A program made the position numbers and the translations under genes. The notes beneath the pieces were generated by a model. That model saw nothing but the letters and a program-made list of their open reading frames with translations. It searched no databases and was not told the origin of the DNA. Positions 5,824 through 13,773 of a stretch of DNA of 64,000 bases are shown here, one piece after another. Source of the stretch: Bartonella machadoae (lineage in GTDB: Bacteria > Pseudomonadota > Alphaproteobacteria > Rhizobiales > Rhizobiaceae); contig NZ_CP087114.1 in NCBI RefSeq assembly GCF_022559585.1, positions 39,094 through 103,093 of the forward strand. The letters are read 5' to 3'. Each line of letters starts with the position of its first letter. The first letter of the stretch is position 1.

Positions 5824-7958
5824 TTAATCCGAAAGGCTAGAGGCTATCGCCAAACGTTGCTGTTTGGCATAGCGTTCAAGAGCTTGATTGACAGCGTCTC
5901 TGATTTCGTCTTTGAGACCATTTGGCACTGAAATATTTAAATTTGTAATGGTTACACGGGCATCTACTTCAACATCTTTATGAACCGTAATTGGTTTGGG
6001 AGCTTTGAAGGCATCTGCTTTTGCATTGGGAGTTTCTATATGCCTTGTTTCAAGTGACCCTAGATTAAAACCACTGTTGCTTTTTCCAAAGGGGGACTTG
6101 GTGACAACAGCGGTATCCATTATTCTTTTTGCACGTGCATTGGTTTCATCGGTAAAGGTTTTAATCGTTTCTGTTGAAGTTTTATTGATTGAAACATTGA
6201 AACCAAGTTTTTCTTTCATCCAGTTAGGCATCCAACTGGTTAATTTGCTTATCATGCCGCTAAACCAATTGCATAGAGCGGTCCATTGGCTTTTGATGCC
6301 GTCCCACAAGCTGCCAATGAGATTAGCCCCTGCATCCATTAAATTGACGCCAAACAACCAATCAATCAATGCGTTGATTTTTTTGCTATCCAGTAGAGTG
6401 GTGAAAACTTTTTAAAGAGAGTAAAGAGTTTACTGAAAGTGTTACTGAACAAACTGGCAAAAGAATCCCATAACTTGCTTATGAAATTTACGACTGTATT
6501 CCAGTTTTTGTAGAGCAGATATCCAGCTGTGACAAGCGCCGCAATGCCTCCGATTATCCAACCGATAGGAGTGGTCATGATTGCGACACCAAGTGATATA
6601 AAAGCAGAACCAACGGCAGTTATTGCTGGAATAAGTGAAGTGACAAGAGTTACAGCAAGACCGGCAACTGCATAAGCTGCTGGTGCCATTGCCGCAAGGA
6701 ATGCTCCGGTAAGAACTGCTCCAACTGCGGCTAAAGATGCTGCGACCCAACCATTGAGTTTGTCCCAATATTTATAGAGTGCAACAAGTGCCGCAATACC
6801 CCCAATGAGCCAACCAATAGGTGTTGTCATGATTGTATAGCCAAGCGTGACAAAAGATGCGCCCACGGCAGCTAATGCAGCAATGAGTGGACCAAAAATA
6901 AAGGAACCAAGCGCTATAAGACCTACTTTTAACAGGGTTATTTCACCAACAAGCGGTTTCATCCAGAAAAACCAGCCTTTAATCCTCTCGGTAAGATCGC
7001 TGATGCCTTTTCTCAAATCAGAGGTAGGATCAAGCAAATCATGAAAGACTTTTTTTAAGGTTTTAGCCCATCCAGAAACGGTTGTTTTTATGAGATCACG
7101 GTTTTCGTCAATCAGTTTTTCAAAAGCGTCAATCATATCGTTGAGAATGGGCATAAAGCGTGCGCCAATAAAGCTCGCGATACCGCCTATTTTTTTCTTA
7201 AAAGCACCAAGCTTATCACTTAAATCTGCGGCATAGCGTGCAACATCGGCACCAATTAACCATTTTCCTTTCCGTGCTTTTGCAAACAGCTCTTTGATGG
7301 GAGCCATCCCTTGCGCAAGCATGGCTGCCATTTCTTTGCCATCGCCACCAAACAGCAGAGCAGCAATATGCTGTCTTTGCGCTTGGTTGTTCATCTTACT
7401 CATCTTATCGGTAATTTCTTCTAACAAGGTAGAGTTTGATTTGAGTTTTCCAGAGGCATCTTTGACAGAAATGCCAAGCGCCTCAAACCCCATAATGCCT
7501 CTTTTTTGTCCGGCATATGCTTGTGCCGAACGCCTATTTAAAGTTGCTAAGGATTGTTGAAAAAGTTCAGAAGAGTATCCTGAATTGTCTGCCGCATCAC
7601 CCCATAACTGAAGCGCTGTGACACTCATTCCCAAATGCCGTGATGCGTGATGAAGACTATCCTCAAGATGCATGGTTTTCATGGTGACGGCGGTGACACT
7701 TGCGATAAGACCTCCACCGGCAAGCCCTAAAGCACCGGTAAAGAGCGAAGCACGGCTTGCCGCTGTACCAAGAGCACTTTGAACGCCTTGCAAACGTGAT
7801 GTCATATTTTTTACCGCAGCAGAAAAGCGAGGGATACTCAATCTATGGGAGAGTGTCTTTGACAATGTATCAAATCTTTTTTGAAGATGTTTAAGAGGTG
7901 CGGTAAGTTTGTCTTCAAGAGACAATTTTACCTTTGCATCAGCAACTTTTTCACTCAT
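5824..7958 (-). pseudogene. T: Tape-measure protein (gpT-like), frameshifted in this copy
   Basis: The tape measure sets tail length. The intact version at 57715-59850 has 711 codons. Here an A-tract on the coding strand near 6378-6384 has seven A instead of eight, so the 5' reading frame ends at 6366 after IAKKSTH (530 aa) and the rest (6369-5824, 181 aa) is in another frame. Features: coiled-coil N-terminus, several membrane-like Gly/Ala-rich helices each followed by PIGW(L/I)IGGIAALV, and a C-terminal charged helix. Either a real disabling mutation, a phase-variable tract or a sequencing error. Confidence 0.85.
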
Positions 7959-8146
7959 TTTGATTTATACCTTTCCGCTGCTTGTTTTCGCCAGAAGATT
8001 AATTCTTGCGGTTCCATTTCCATCATGTCTGCAAGGGACCAATGAAAAACGATGGCAATATCCGCTATCAGTTGAGCGGCGGTTTCCCAGTCGAGGTATC
8101 CCGCCGCTTGATAAAAGACTCTAAAATTTCTCCAATGCTCGATAAG
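7955..8146 (-). CDS. P2 GpE-family tail chaperone extension, expressed by -1 frameshift
   Basis: Open frame without its own start codon (63 codons after a stop at 8147-8149), in the -1 frame of the gene ending at 8068. It encodes the GpE signature IADIAIVFHWSLADMMEMEPQELIFWRKQAAER. In P2, E and E+E' are made by a programmed -1 frameshift and act as tape-measure chaperones. The two frames overlap from 8146 to 8068; a T-rich stretch in the codons for ESFIK may be the slip site, but no perfect heptamer is visible. Stop overlaps the tape-measure ATG. Confidence 0.8.
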   Translation of the reverse strand, partial: LIEHWRNFRVFYQAAGYLDWETAAQLIADIAIVFHWSLADMMEMEPQELIFWRKQAAERYKSK

Positions 8147-8352
8147 TCACTAATATCGAGTTCTCCAACAGCTTCATGGGGCCATCCAGAAAGGCGGGCA
8201 ACCATAGCAATTGTTTGTTCAACACCTTCCTTTTTGTCGATTGCTTGCACATCTTTTGTTTTGGGGCGCTGTAAGGTAATTGTAGTATGCTCTTTTCCTT
8301 CAAAGGTCACAGGGATAAGCAATTGATGCGTCATGCTTGATTGTACGGTCAT
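8068..8352 (-). CDS. E: Tail assembly chaperone (P2 gpE-like)
   Basis: 94 aa, between tail tube and tape measure, the conserved place for the chaperone. Pattern LLIPVTFEGKEHTTITLQRPKTKDVQAIDKK...VARLSGWPHEAVGELDISDLSSIGEILESF is typical of the tail-assembly (TAC) family. The alternative -1 product would continue into the GpE-like frame at 8146-7955. Confidence 0.85.
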   Translation of the reverse strand: MTVQSSMTHQLLIPVTFEGKEHTTITLQRPKTKDVQAIDKKEGVEQTIAMVARLSGWPHEAVGELDISDLSSIGEILESFIKRRDTSTGKPPLN

Positions 8353-8354
8353 TT

Positions 8355-8861
8355 TTATATTCCTAAAAAGTTTTTATGTTCTGCTAATTGATTAACACCA
8401 TTGAATTTTCTGATTAAGTTGAGGACATCTATCTCAACAATTTCAACATCCTTCTGAACATATTTGAAATACTGTAATGTAAATGTAGCAGTAGATGTTG
8501 CTTTGCTTCCCGGTTGCCATTCTGCCATTTCAAAGCCTTTGCAAAGCCCCCTCATGGTAATGACAACACCTTCTGCTGGTGTGCCTTGTGCTTGCATTGA
8601 ACTTCGCAATGAAATGTTTACATCAGAGCGCCCTAACAGTGCCATCAGTTCTGGAGAGCAATCAGAAATGGTCATAGTGAGGATGAGTGTTTCAAGCCCA
8701 AGATCAATCTCAAGAGAGCTATCCATGCCACCACCGCGATAGCCTTCAACAACCAAACTTAAATTTGGCAGCGTCACGCTTTCGCATTTTGCCTGATAGG
8801 GAATACCATCAACAAAAATGTTAAAATATTTTAGAACTCTCGGTAAAACGGGTACAGTCAT
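8355..8861 (-). CDS. FII: Tail tube protein (P2 gpFII-like)
   Basis: 168 aa, normal length for the Phage_tube family: LPRVLKYFNIFVDGIPYQAKCESVTLPNL...GYRGGGMDSSLEIDLGLE...LQYFKYVQKDVEIVEIDVLN. Polymerises into the inner tube of the contractile tail. The GTG/ATG region overlaps the sheath stop by one base. Confidence 0.95.
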   Translation of the reverse strand: MTVPVLPRVLKYFNIFVDGIPYQAKCESVTLPNLSLVVEGYRGGGMDSSLEIDLGLETLILTMTISDCSPELMALLGRSDVNISLRSSMQAQGTPAEGVVITMRGLCKGFEMAEWQPGSKATSTATFTLQYFKYVQKDVEIVEIDVLNLIRKFNGVNQLAEHKNFLGI

Positions 8862-10252
8862 TAAAAGATCTCCTCTAGGTAGTCATTGATGATGCGTGAA
8901 CGGAATGTGATATGTTCTGCTGGTGTTGTTGGTGTAAATTCAACATTGAAATAGACTCTGCCGCTCTCAATAGCGCTTGCTGTATTCAACTCTGGATCAG
9001 GCGTGCACTGCCCACCGAGAATGGCACCTTGCGCTTTTAAATCACGCAAATAGGCATTGACGCTTTCACTCACATCACTCATGTAGGTTTTTTTGATATT
9101 GCGGTCGACCGCCCACATATGCCCACGCAAGATGGCGTCATTAATCATATCCGCGGTTCTCACAACGGATAAGAAAGCGAATTTTGTATCGCTTGAAAGG
9201 GTACGATTGCCCCAAAGACGATAACCATTCTCACGAATAATTGTTGTGATGTTTTGTTCATTGAGAAGGTTGGCACGGCTTGATCTGTCACCAATGGAAA
9301 AATCAATCGGGCGGGTAATTCCTACAATGCCATTGATCACTTTGTTTGAAGGGGAATGCCAAAAACCATGTGTGAAATCTGTTTTGGCAATGACACCAGC
9401 AACTGCTGCACTTGCCGGCTGTTCTAGGATTTCTCCATTACGATTTACCTTTACAAAAGGATCAACAATAAGCGCGCGTTTTGAATCAAAATCCTTTGCT
9501 GCATCAAGAGCTGCTTCATCGGTTGTGTTTGGTGCGTCAATGATCACAATAGCGCGTAGCCGCTCGGCAATACCAATCAACTCTGCTGCTACAGGATTAG
9601 AGGTTACACTGATTTCGGCTTTTGCTGTTGCACCAATGCCATCACCTTCAATCGTTACATTGGGGGCGGTTTGATAATCAAAACCATTGTCCTTGAGAAT
9701 AATCGAGGTTACTTGTCCATTATCTAGGATTGCTTCTGCTTTTGCACCACCGGCAATTTTAACAGTTGCTTGAGTATAACCACTCCCTTTGTTGGTAACC
9801 TCAATCTTGCTAAGGCTAATAGGGCGTTTATGGGTAAAGCCTGGAGCAATCAGAATGCGTGGTGTTTGTCCAAGAAGGGATTGCGCTCCAATCAAAGCAT
9901 GCACACCTTCATAAGCACCATTTGTATTCACACCGCCTAAAACATTGGTCAATGTTGCACTTTCATTGTCGCCTTCTTGCACACGCACGACAACAACAAT
10001 AGCACCCACTTGCTTGAAAATGAGATCAAGAGCATTGGGTAGGGTACCTTGACGTTTTCCTGTTTTATCCAGTTTTGCTGCTTGTGAAAGTGAACCGGTA
10101 ACCAACACCGGCGTATTGAGGGGAAAAGCCTGTTCATCGGCATCGGGTGCTGTGCCGACAATGCCGATAACTGCCGATTGAACTGCACGAAGGGGACGCG
10201 TTCCATCGTCCACCTCGACAACTTCAACACCGTGTAAAAAACCTGTTGTCAT
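8861..10252 (-). CDS. FI: Contractile tail sheath protein (P2 gpFI-like) with an inserted surface domain
   Basis: 463 aa from ATG 10252 (GGAG seven nt upstream; six extra codons precede it). Core sheath features: FLHGVEVVEVDDGTRPLRAVQSAVIGIVGTAP near the N-terminus and a C-terminal FNVEFTPTTPAEHITFRSRI. Residues ~145-218 are an insertion relative to P2 FI, with two GxGYTxAxVxI-like repeats (KGSGYTQATVKI and NGFDYQTAPNVTI), probably a beta-rich decoration on the sheath exterior. Confidence 0.93.
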   Translation of the reverse strand: MTTGFLHGVEVVEVDDGTRPLRAVQSAVIGIVGTAPDADEQAFPLNTPVLVTGSLSQAAKLDKTGKRQGTLPNALDLIFKQVGAIVVVVRVQEGDNESATLTNVLGGVNTNGAYEGVHALIGAQSLLGQTPRILIAPGFTHKRPISLSKIEVTNKGSGYTQATVKIAGGAKAEAILDNGQVTSIILKDNGFDYQTAPNVTIEGDGIGATAKAEISVTSNPVAAELIGIAERLRAIVIIDAPNTTDEAALDAAKDFDSKRALIVDPFVKVNRNGEILEQPASAAVAGVIAKTDFTHGFWHSPSNKVINGIVGITRPIDFSIGDRSSRANLLNEQNITTIIRENGYRLWGNRTLSSDTKFAFLSVVRTADMINDAILRGHMWAVDRNIKKTYMSDVSESVNAYLRDLKAQGAILGGQCTPDPELNTASAIESGRVYFNVEFTPTTPAEHITFRSRIINDYLEEIF

Positions 10253-10289
10253 TATGATGCTCCTTTGCATGGTTGGTGAATAAAAATGA

Positions 10290-10475
10290 ATGGAAAAAAT
10301 GAGAGATAAAAAACCGTTTTTGAGAACGAATATTGCTGTTACAACCTCTTTGAAAATTGCAGAGGGGGTGAGGCATACTCATAAAACAGTTATGCAGCTG
10401 GTTCGTCAAAATATTAAAGACTTTGAAGAATTTGGTTCACTCGCATTTGAAATGCGAGTGAGTAGAAAAGGGTAG
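10290..10475 (+). pseudogene. Truncated Rha-family fragment
   Basis: 61 codons; residues from ~14 on (TNIAVTTSLKIAEGVRHTHKTVMQLVRQNIKDF) closely parallel residues 11-60 of the Rha protein at 10804, then a stop comes at RKG where the intact gene continues RDGKGGQ. Remnant of a tandem Rha duplication, still possibly translated. Sits immediately upstream of leader II. Confidence 0.7.
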
Positions 10476-10532
10476 CATTTCAAATGCGACCCTTTGGAAT
10501 AGCAGTATGTGAAATAATTTTTTAAAAGCATA

Positions 10533-10803
10533 TTGACACTAATAAACCCTCATGTTATTCGAATCACAAGTGCTAGAAACACTAAACCATTAGCGGATAG
10601 GTCACGTAAGATCTCTCCCATGCATTTAAATACTGATTGTCTTTTATGCTATTATTGGCATATAACGATTTTGTCGGGTGTAGCTATGCTATACAATACC
10701 TTCTCACGAGGGGAAGGCATAGCGACGGACTAATGGCCGTGTTTCTAACGCCCGGCACCCTTAGGGGTGTCAATAGAGACATTAAAACCATTAGGAGTTA
10801 ATC
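10533..10803 (+). ncRNA. C4-like antisense leader, cassette II (Rha)
   Basis: Most divergent leader. Outer promoter TTGACA (10533-10538); A = ctagaaacac...ccattag (10573-10593); inner promoter TTGTCT/TATAAC with 18-nt spacer (10637-10666); B = ctaatggccgtgtttctaac (10730-10749); hairpin CACCC-TTA-GGGGTG; A' = tagagac...ccattag (10774-10794) touching AGGAG before ATG 10804. The hairpin CACCC/GGGTG replaces CACTC/GAGTG of cassette I, a compensatory change. Code: ccattag. Confidence 0.75.
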
Positions 10804-11325
10804 ATGAACAATTTAGTAACCATCGACAGTGCTGGTGTTGCCGTCACAACCTCTTTGAAAATTGCAGAGGGTGTGGGGAATAGCCATGCGACTGTCATCA
10901 AACTTGTACGCAATAATCGTAAGGATTTTGAAGAATTTGGTTCACTTGGATTTGAAATCCAAGTGAGTAAAAGAGACGGTAAAGGCGGTCAAAAAAGAGA
11001 AGTTGCAATCCTCAACGAACCACAAGCAACTTTACTCATGACCTATATGCGTAACAATGATATGGTGCGTGCATTTAAAAAAGCACTTGTTAAAGCTTTT
11101 TATGATTTAAAAAACCAGTTAATTGATAATGACCGTGATACACGATTTGCTTTTCCAAGCAACTGGGATGAAATGGGACCTACTGAAAAGGCTGTTTACA
11201 TTTACGGACCTCTCCACATGCATCTTGTTAAAGCCTTCACATTAGCAGAAGAGAGTAAACATTATAAAACGCTTATTGAAGAAGCCAAACGTGTTTTAGC
11301 AAATCCTGTTGCAAAAGTAGTTTAG
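10804..11325 (+). CDS. rha: Rha-family phage regulatory protein (cassette II)
   Basis: 173 aa. N-terminal Rha domain (VAVTTSLKIAEGVGNSHATVIKLVRNNRKDFEEFG...KREVAILNEPQATLLMTYMRNNDMVRAFKKALVKAFYDLKNQL). The C-terminal part is unique and no KilAC domain or 92-aa partner follows. Rha proteins interfere with phage growth or repressor control. Antisense control by the C4-like leader is likely. Plus-strand insertion between sheath and fibre genes. Confidence 0.9.
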   Translation: MNNLVTIDSAGVAVTTSLKIAEGVGNSHATVIKLVRNNRKDFEEFGSLGFEIQVSKRDGKGGQKREVAILNEPQATLLMTYMRNNDMVRAFKKALVKAFYDLKNQLIDNDRDTRFAFPSNWDEMGPTEKAVYIYGPLHMHLVKAFTLAEESKHYKTLIEEAKRVLANPVAKVV

Positions 11326-11338
11326 ATTAAAACATAAT

Positions 11339-11372
11339 ATCATCTCCTCGTCTTTAAAGGCGGGGAGATGAT
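11339..11372. terminator. Bidirectional terminator between rha and higBA
   Basis: ATCATCTCC / GGGGAGATGAT inverted repeat between convergent operons, in the same relative place as the CCTCCCC-type terminators of the other cassettes. Confidence 0.75.
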
Positions 11373-11391
11373 AAAAGCTCTAGCTATTTTA

Positions 11392-11733
11392 TTAACAACT
11401 ATGGTCCATTTGTACATTGACTTTTTTACTAGCTTCTAGTGTTGGAATAGAAGAAACATCAATATCACGCTCGGCATGCCAAGCGTCATAATTGGCTTGC
11501 ATACGTAACCATATGGAAGCTCCATCACCAAACATTTTGCCAAGACAAGCAGAAATAGAAGGAGAGACAGGCTTTTTTGTATTCAGGATATCATAGAGAT
11601 GTTGGCGTGATATACCGAGCATCTGTGCAATTTCTGACTTTGTTTTGCCAGTCTCTGGAATAATTTCCGCTAAAATTTCTCCTGGATGAGTAGGACAACG
11701 GTTTTTGTCTCTTTGCGCAGGAATGTCATTCAT
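11392..11733 (-). CDS. higA: HigA-type antitoxin
   Basis: 113 aa from ATG 11733 (AAGGA eight nt upstream). HigA/VapI-like XRE protein: HPGEILAEIIPETGKTKSEIAQMLGISRQHLYDILNTKKPVSPSISACLGKMFGDGASIWLRMQANYDAW. Lies 10 nt after higB, toxin first. Expected to neutralise HigB and autoregulate the promoter at 12028-12056. Confidence 0.92.
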   Translation of the reverse strand: MNDIPAQRDKNRCPTHPGEILAEIIPETGKTKSEIAQMLGISRQHLYDILNTKKPVSPSISACLGKMFGDGASIWLRMQANYDAWHAERDIDVSSIPTLEASKKVNVQMDHSC

Positions 11734-11743
11734 AACTGTATCC

Positions 11744-12022
11744 TTAGTGGTATTGTTCAAGATCAACACGGTAAGCATTACACGAGTCAAATTCAAAAGT
11801 GATACACCATGGTCCATTAACGTGAACAGTGTAACGGGTAGGTGAATATCCGATTAAAGAATGAAAGTTAAACCCTGGAAGATTCATATCTTCTGGTCTT
11901 TCACAAATATCTAAACGATCAAGACGAATAATGATACGTTTTATAAGTCTTTTATCAATCTTAGATGATTTTCCCGTTTTGAATAATTCTGCTAGTGTTT
12001 TGCTTTTAAACGTTTTAATCAT
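11744..12022 (-). CDS. higB: HigB-type toxin
   Basis: 92 aa, RelE-superfamily HigB (pfam05015 type): MIKTFKSKTLAELFKTG...RLDRLDICERPEDMNLPGFNFHSLIG...YTVHVNGPWCITFEF. Family members cleave translated mRNA on the ribosome. ATG begins five nt after the -10 box. Confidence 0.92.
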   Translation of the reverse strand: MIKTFKSKTLAELFKTGKSSKIDKRLIKRIIIRLDRLDICERPEDMNLPGFNFHSLIGYSPTRYTVHVNGPWCITFEFDSCNAYRVDLEQYH

Positions 12023-12027
12023 TACCT

Positions 12028-12056
12028 TATATAGCGTAAAAAACCACTTGTGTCAA
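12028..12056 (-). promoter_or_regulatory. Promoter of higBA
   Basis: On the minus strand TTGACA (12056-12051), 17-nt spacer, TATATA (12033-12028); the ATG is at 12022, so the transcript should be leaderless. Confidence 0.7.
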
Positions 12057-12123
12057 CAAATAGCTTACAATATAAATATTAAAATGGAAAAAACATAAAT
12101 ATCCTATTGGAAAGCCTGATAGA

Positions 12124-12372
12124 TTAGACTTGTTCATCTTTCTCTTGCGGTTCTTTCATAGATTCTACCGCTGCGTCTGTCTCAACCCTTTCAGAAGACA
12201 AAGAATTATTTTCTTCATCAATAATGGGAGGAGAGAACACCCCATCTTTATAAGTCCAACCAATTTGCGCTTCACTTGAGGCGATTGCCTCTCCATCAAA
12301 AGCATGGACATAATCTTCTGGCGCCACAATAATATTTGTTACCACACCCTTTTCAACAACTGCGTATTCCAT
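12124..12372 (-). CDS. Small tail-fibre accessory protein
   Basis: 82 aa. Begins MEYAVVEKGVVTNIIVAPEDY and has GWTYKDGVFSPP, a pattern common in short proteins encoded directly after phage fibres (fibre assembly or cap proteins), then an acidic tail. Eight nt after the fibre gene. Exact role unknown. Confidence 0.6.
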   Translation of the reverse strand: MEYAVVEKGVVTNIIVAPEDYVHAFDGEAIASSEAQIGWTYKDGVFSPPIIDEENNSLSSERVETDAAVESMKEPQEKDEQV

Positions 12373-12380
12373 AAAAACTC

Positions 12381-13697
12381 CTATATAAAAAATCTAAACA
12401 AGATTGCTCCATCTCCACCATCACCGCTGTTGTAGTTCTCTCCATCTTTTCCAGAAAAATAGCCACCGCCACCACCGCCAGCATCAGCTTGGTTTTTACC
12501 GCCTCTGCCACCTTTCCCACCTTTATCACTTTCACCACCAGAACCACCGCCGCCATTACTAGATCCGCCACCACCACCAGCACCACCAAAAATAGAGCTT
12601 CCACCGTTATAGCTTCCGCCATCTCCACCATCACCGCCAGAAAAAATAAAGTTTTTAATACTTGAGTAACCTCCTCTTCCTCCGCTCCCTACTGTTTTGG
12701 TAACTCCGCTACCGTCAGAGCCTCTATTTCCACCATTTGCAACGAGAAGATCTTTAATAATCGTTGCCCCACCATTACCATTTTTACCACCACAACCAAT
12801 TTGAATATTTCTTGATTTTCTAAGTTGAGATCCTTTAATTTGAATGCGTACACATTCTCCCCCACCGCCTCCACCGCCACCGTAGTAGGTATACGTGGCA
12901 CGACCGTTATAAGTATTTTTTAACCAGCCTCCAGTCCCTCCACTACCACCAGCACCCCATGCCCATATTTCGATTTCTGTGTTATCGGTCATACCTTCAG
13001 GAAACGGAATAGTGCCGCTTTCTGTCATGAGGATTTCGACAGGTTTTTTGGTTAATGAAGCCACCAATTTATCTATTTCACTTTTCGTATAAACAGCTTC
13101 ACCATCAACTTTTAGTGGTCCTTTAAGCGTGCTTCCTGTTGCAGTTAAATTTGTTACCACTTCACCATTGTGGATGAGGTTCAGGGATGAGTTGCCTAAA
13201 AGCTCTAAGCTATCACCAATGGTGACTTTGCTGGTAAACTTATTGTAATTTTGCCATTCATTGGCTTGTGCTAAGTGCCCATAGCTTGTCAGATCTTCGT
13301 TAATCTTGGCTCTAAACGCATCAAGACCGACAATATCTTCAATTTTGTGTTGGTGTGCTCCAAGAAGCGAGACAGCACTGCCAAAGGTAAAATGATTGTT
13401 GCTAGCTTTGTAGAGAACATAATTGTTGGCGGCATCCTTAGCGCCCTCGATATCGCCCAAATCAGCAAAGGTGAAGGTTTTGTCTGCTGCCATTTTGCCT
13501 TTAAGGGCTGTTTCAAGATCTGCAACATCCCCTATGCTATGTGTGTGTTTTGCAGGGGCTTTTTCGTCTAGCTTTTCCTCAACTTCCATTATGGCTTGAT
13601 CAAGTTTTGTCAAGTTCTCACGCAAAATAGGGAATTCAGAACTGATAAAACGCCCTTCTTTAGGCAATTCCATTGCAAGCTTTTTGGTTTTTGTCAT
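12381..13697 (-). CDS. Tail fibre with glycine-rich C-terminal receptor-binding domain
   Basis: 438 aa from ATG 13697 (GGAGA six nt upstream). N-terminal segment with KHTHSIGDVADLETALKGK, a fibre repeat motif, then LLGAHQHKIEDIVGLD. From about residue 220 it becomes a glycine-rich domain (IEIWAWGAGGSGGTGG, runs of eight Gly, GGDGGDGGSYNGG) ending GDGAILFRFFI. Such domains, as in phage S16 gp38, fold as stacked polyglycine-II helices and present host-range loops. Probably the adhesin. Confidence 0.85.
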   Translation of the reverse strand: MTKTKKLAMELPKEGRFISSEFPILRENLTKLDQAIMEVEEKLDEKAPAKHTHSIGDVADLETALKGKMAADKTFTFADLGDIEGAKDAANNYVLYKASNNHFTFGSAVSLLGAHQHKIEDIVGLDAFRAKINEDLTSYGHLAQANEWQNYNKFTSKVTIGDSLELLGNSSLNLIHNGEVVTNLTATGSTLKGPLKVDGEAVYTKSEIDKLVASLTKKPVEILMTESGTIPFPEGMTDNTEIEIWAWGAGGSGGTGGWLKNTYNGRATYTYYGGGGGGGGECVRIQIKGSQLRKSRNIQIGCGGKNGNGGATIIKDLLVANGGNRGSDGSGVTKTVGSGGRGGYSSIKNFIFSGGDGGDGGSYNGGSSIFGGAGGGGGSSNGGGGSGGESDKGGKGGRGGKNQADAGGGGGGYFSGKDGENYNSGDGGDGAILFRFFI

Positions 13698-13773
13698 TTC
13701 CATTCTCCAAGTCTCTAAAGCGGTCCAACATCCCATCTTTCCCCCAAATTCCATCTTTCAAAGCGAGGAGGGA

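Larger units (their letters stand above)
1..12108. repeat. Left copy of a near-identical direct repeat of at least 12.1 kb
   Basis: Positions 1-12108 match 51892-64000 at an offset of 51891, changing to 51892 after about 6377. The only difference I found by reading is one extra T in a T-tract (7 T here, 8 T at about 58269-58276). Both copies are cut by the window edges, so the true repeat is longer. Such identity means a recent tandem duplication or double lysogeny, or an assembly artefact around a circular or multicopy phage genome. Confidence 0.95.

Noticed and set aside
10533..10733. Plus-strand frame of 66 codons before rha
   Set aside because: Overlaps leader II; explained by the RNA element.
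12353..12901. Val/Gly-rich minus-strand frames inside the fibre gene
   Set aside because: Alternative-frame shadows of Gly-rich codons.
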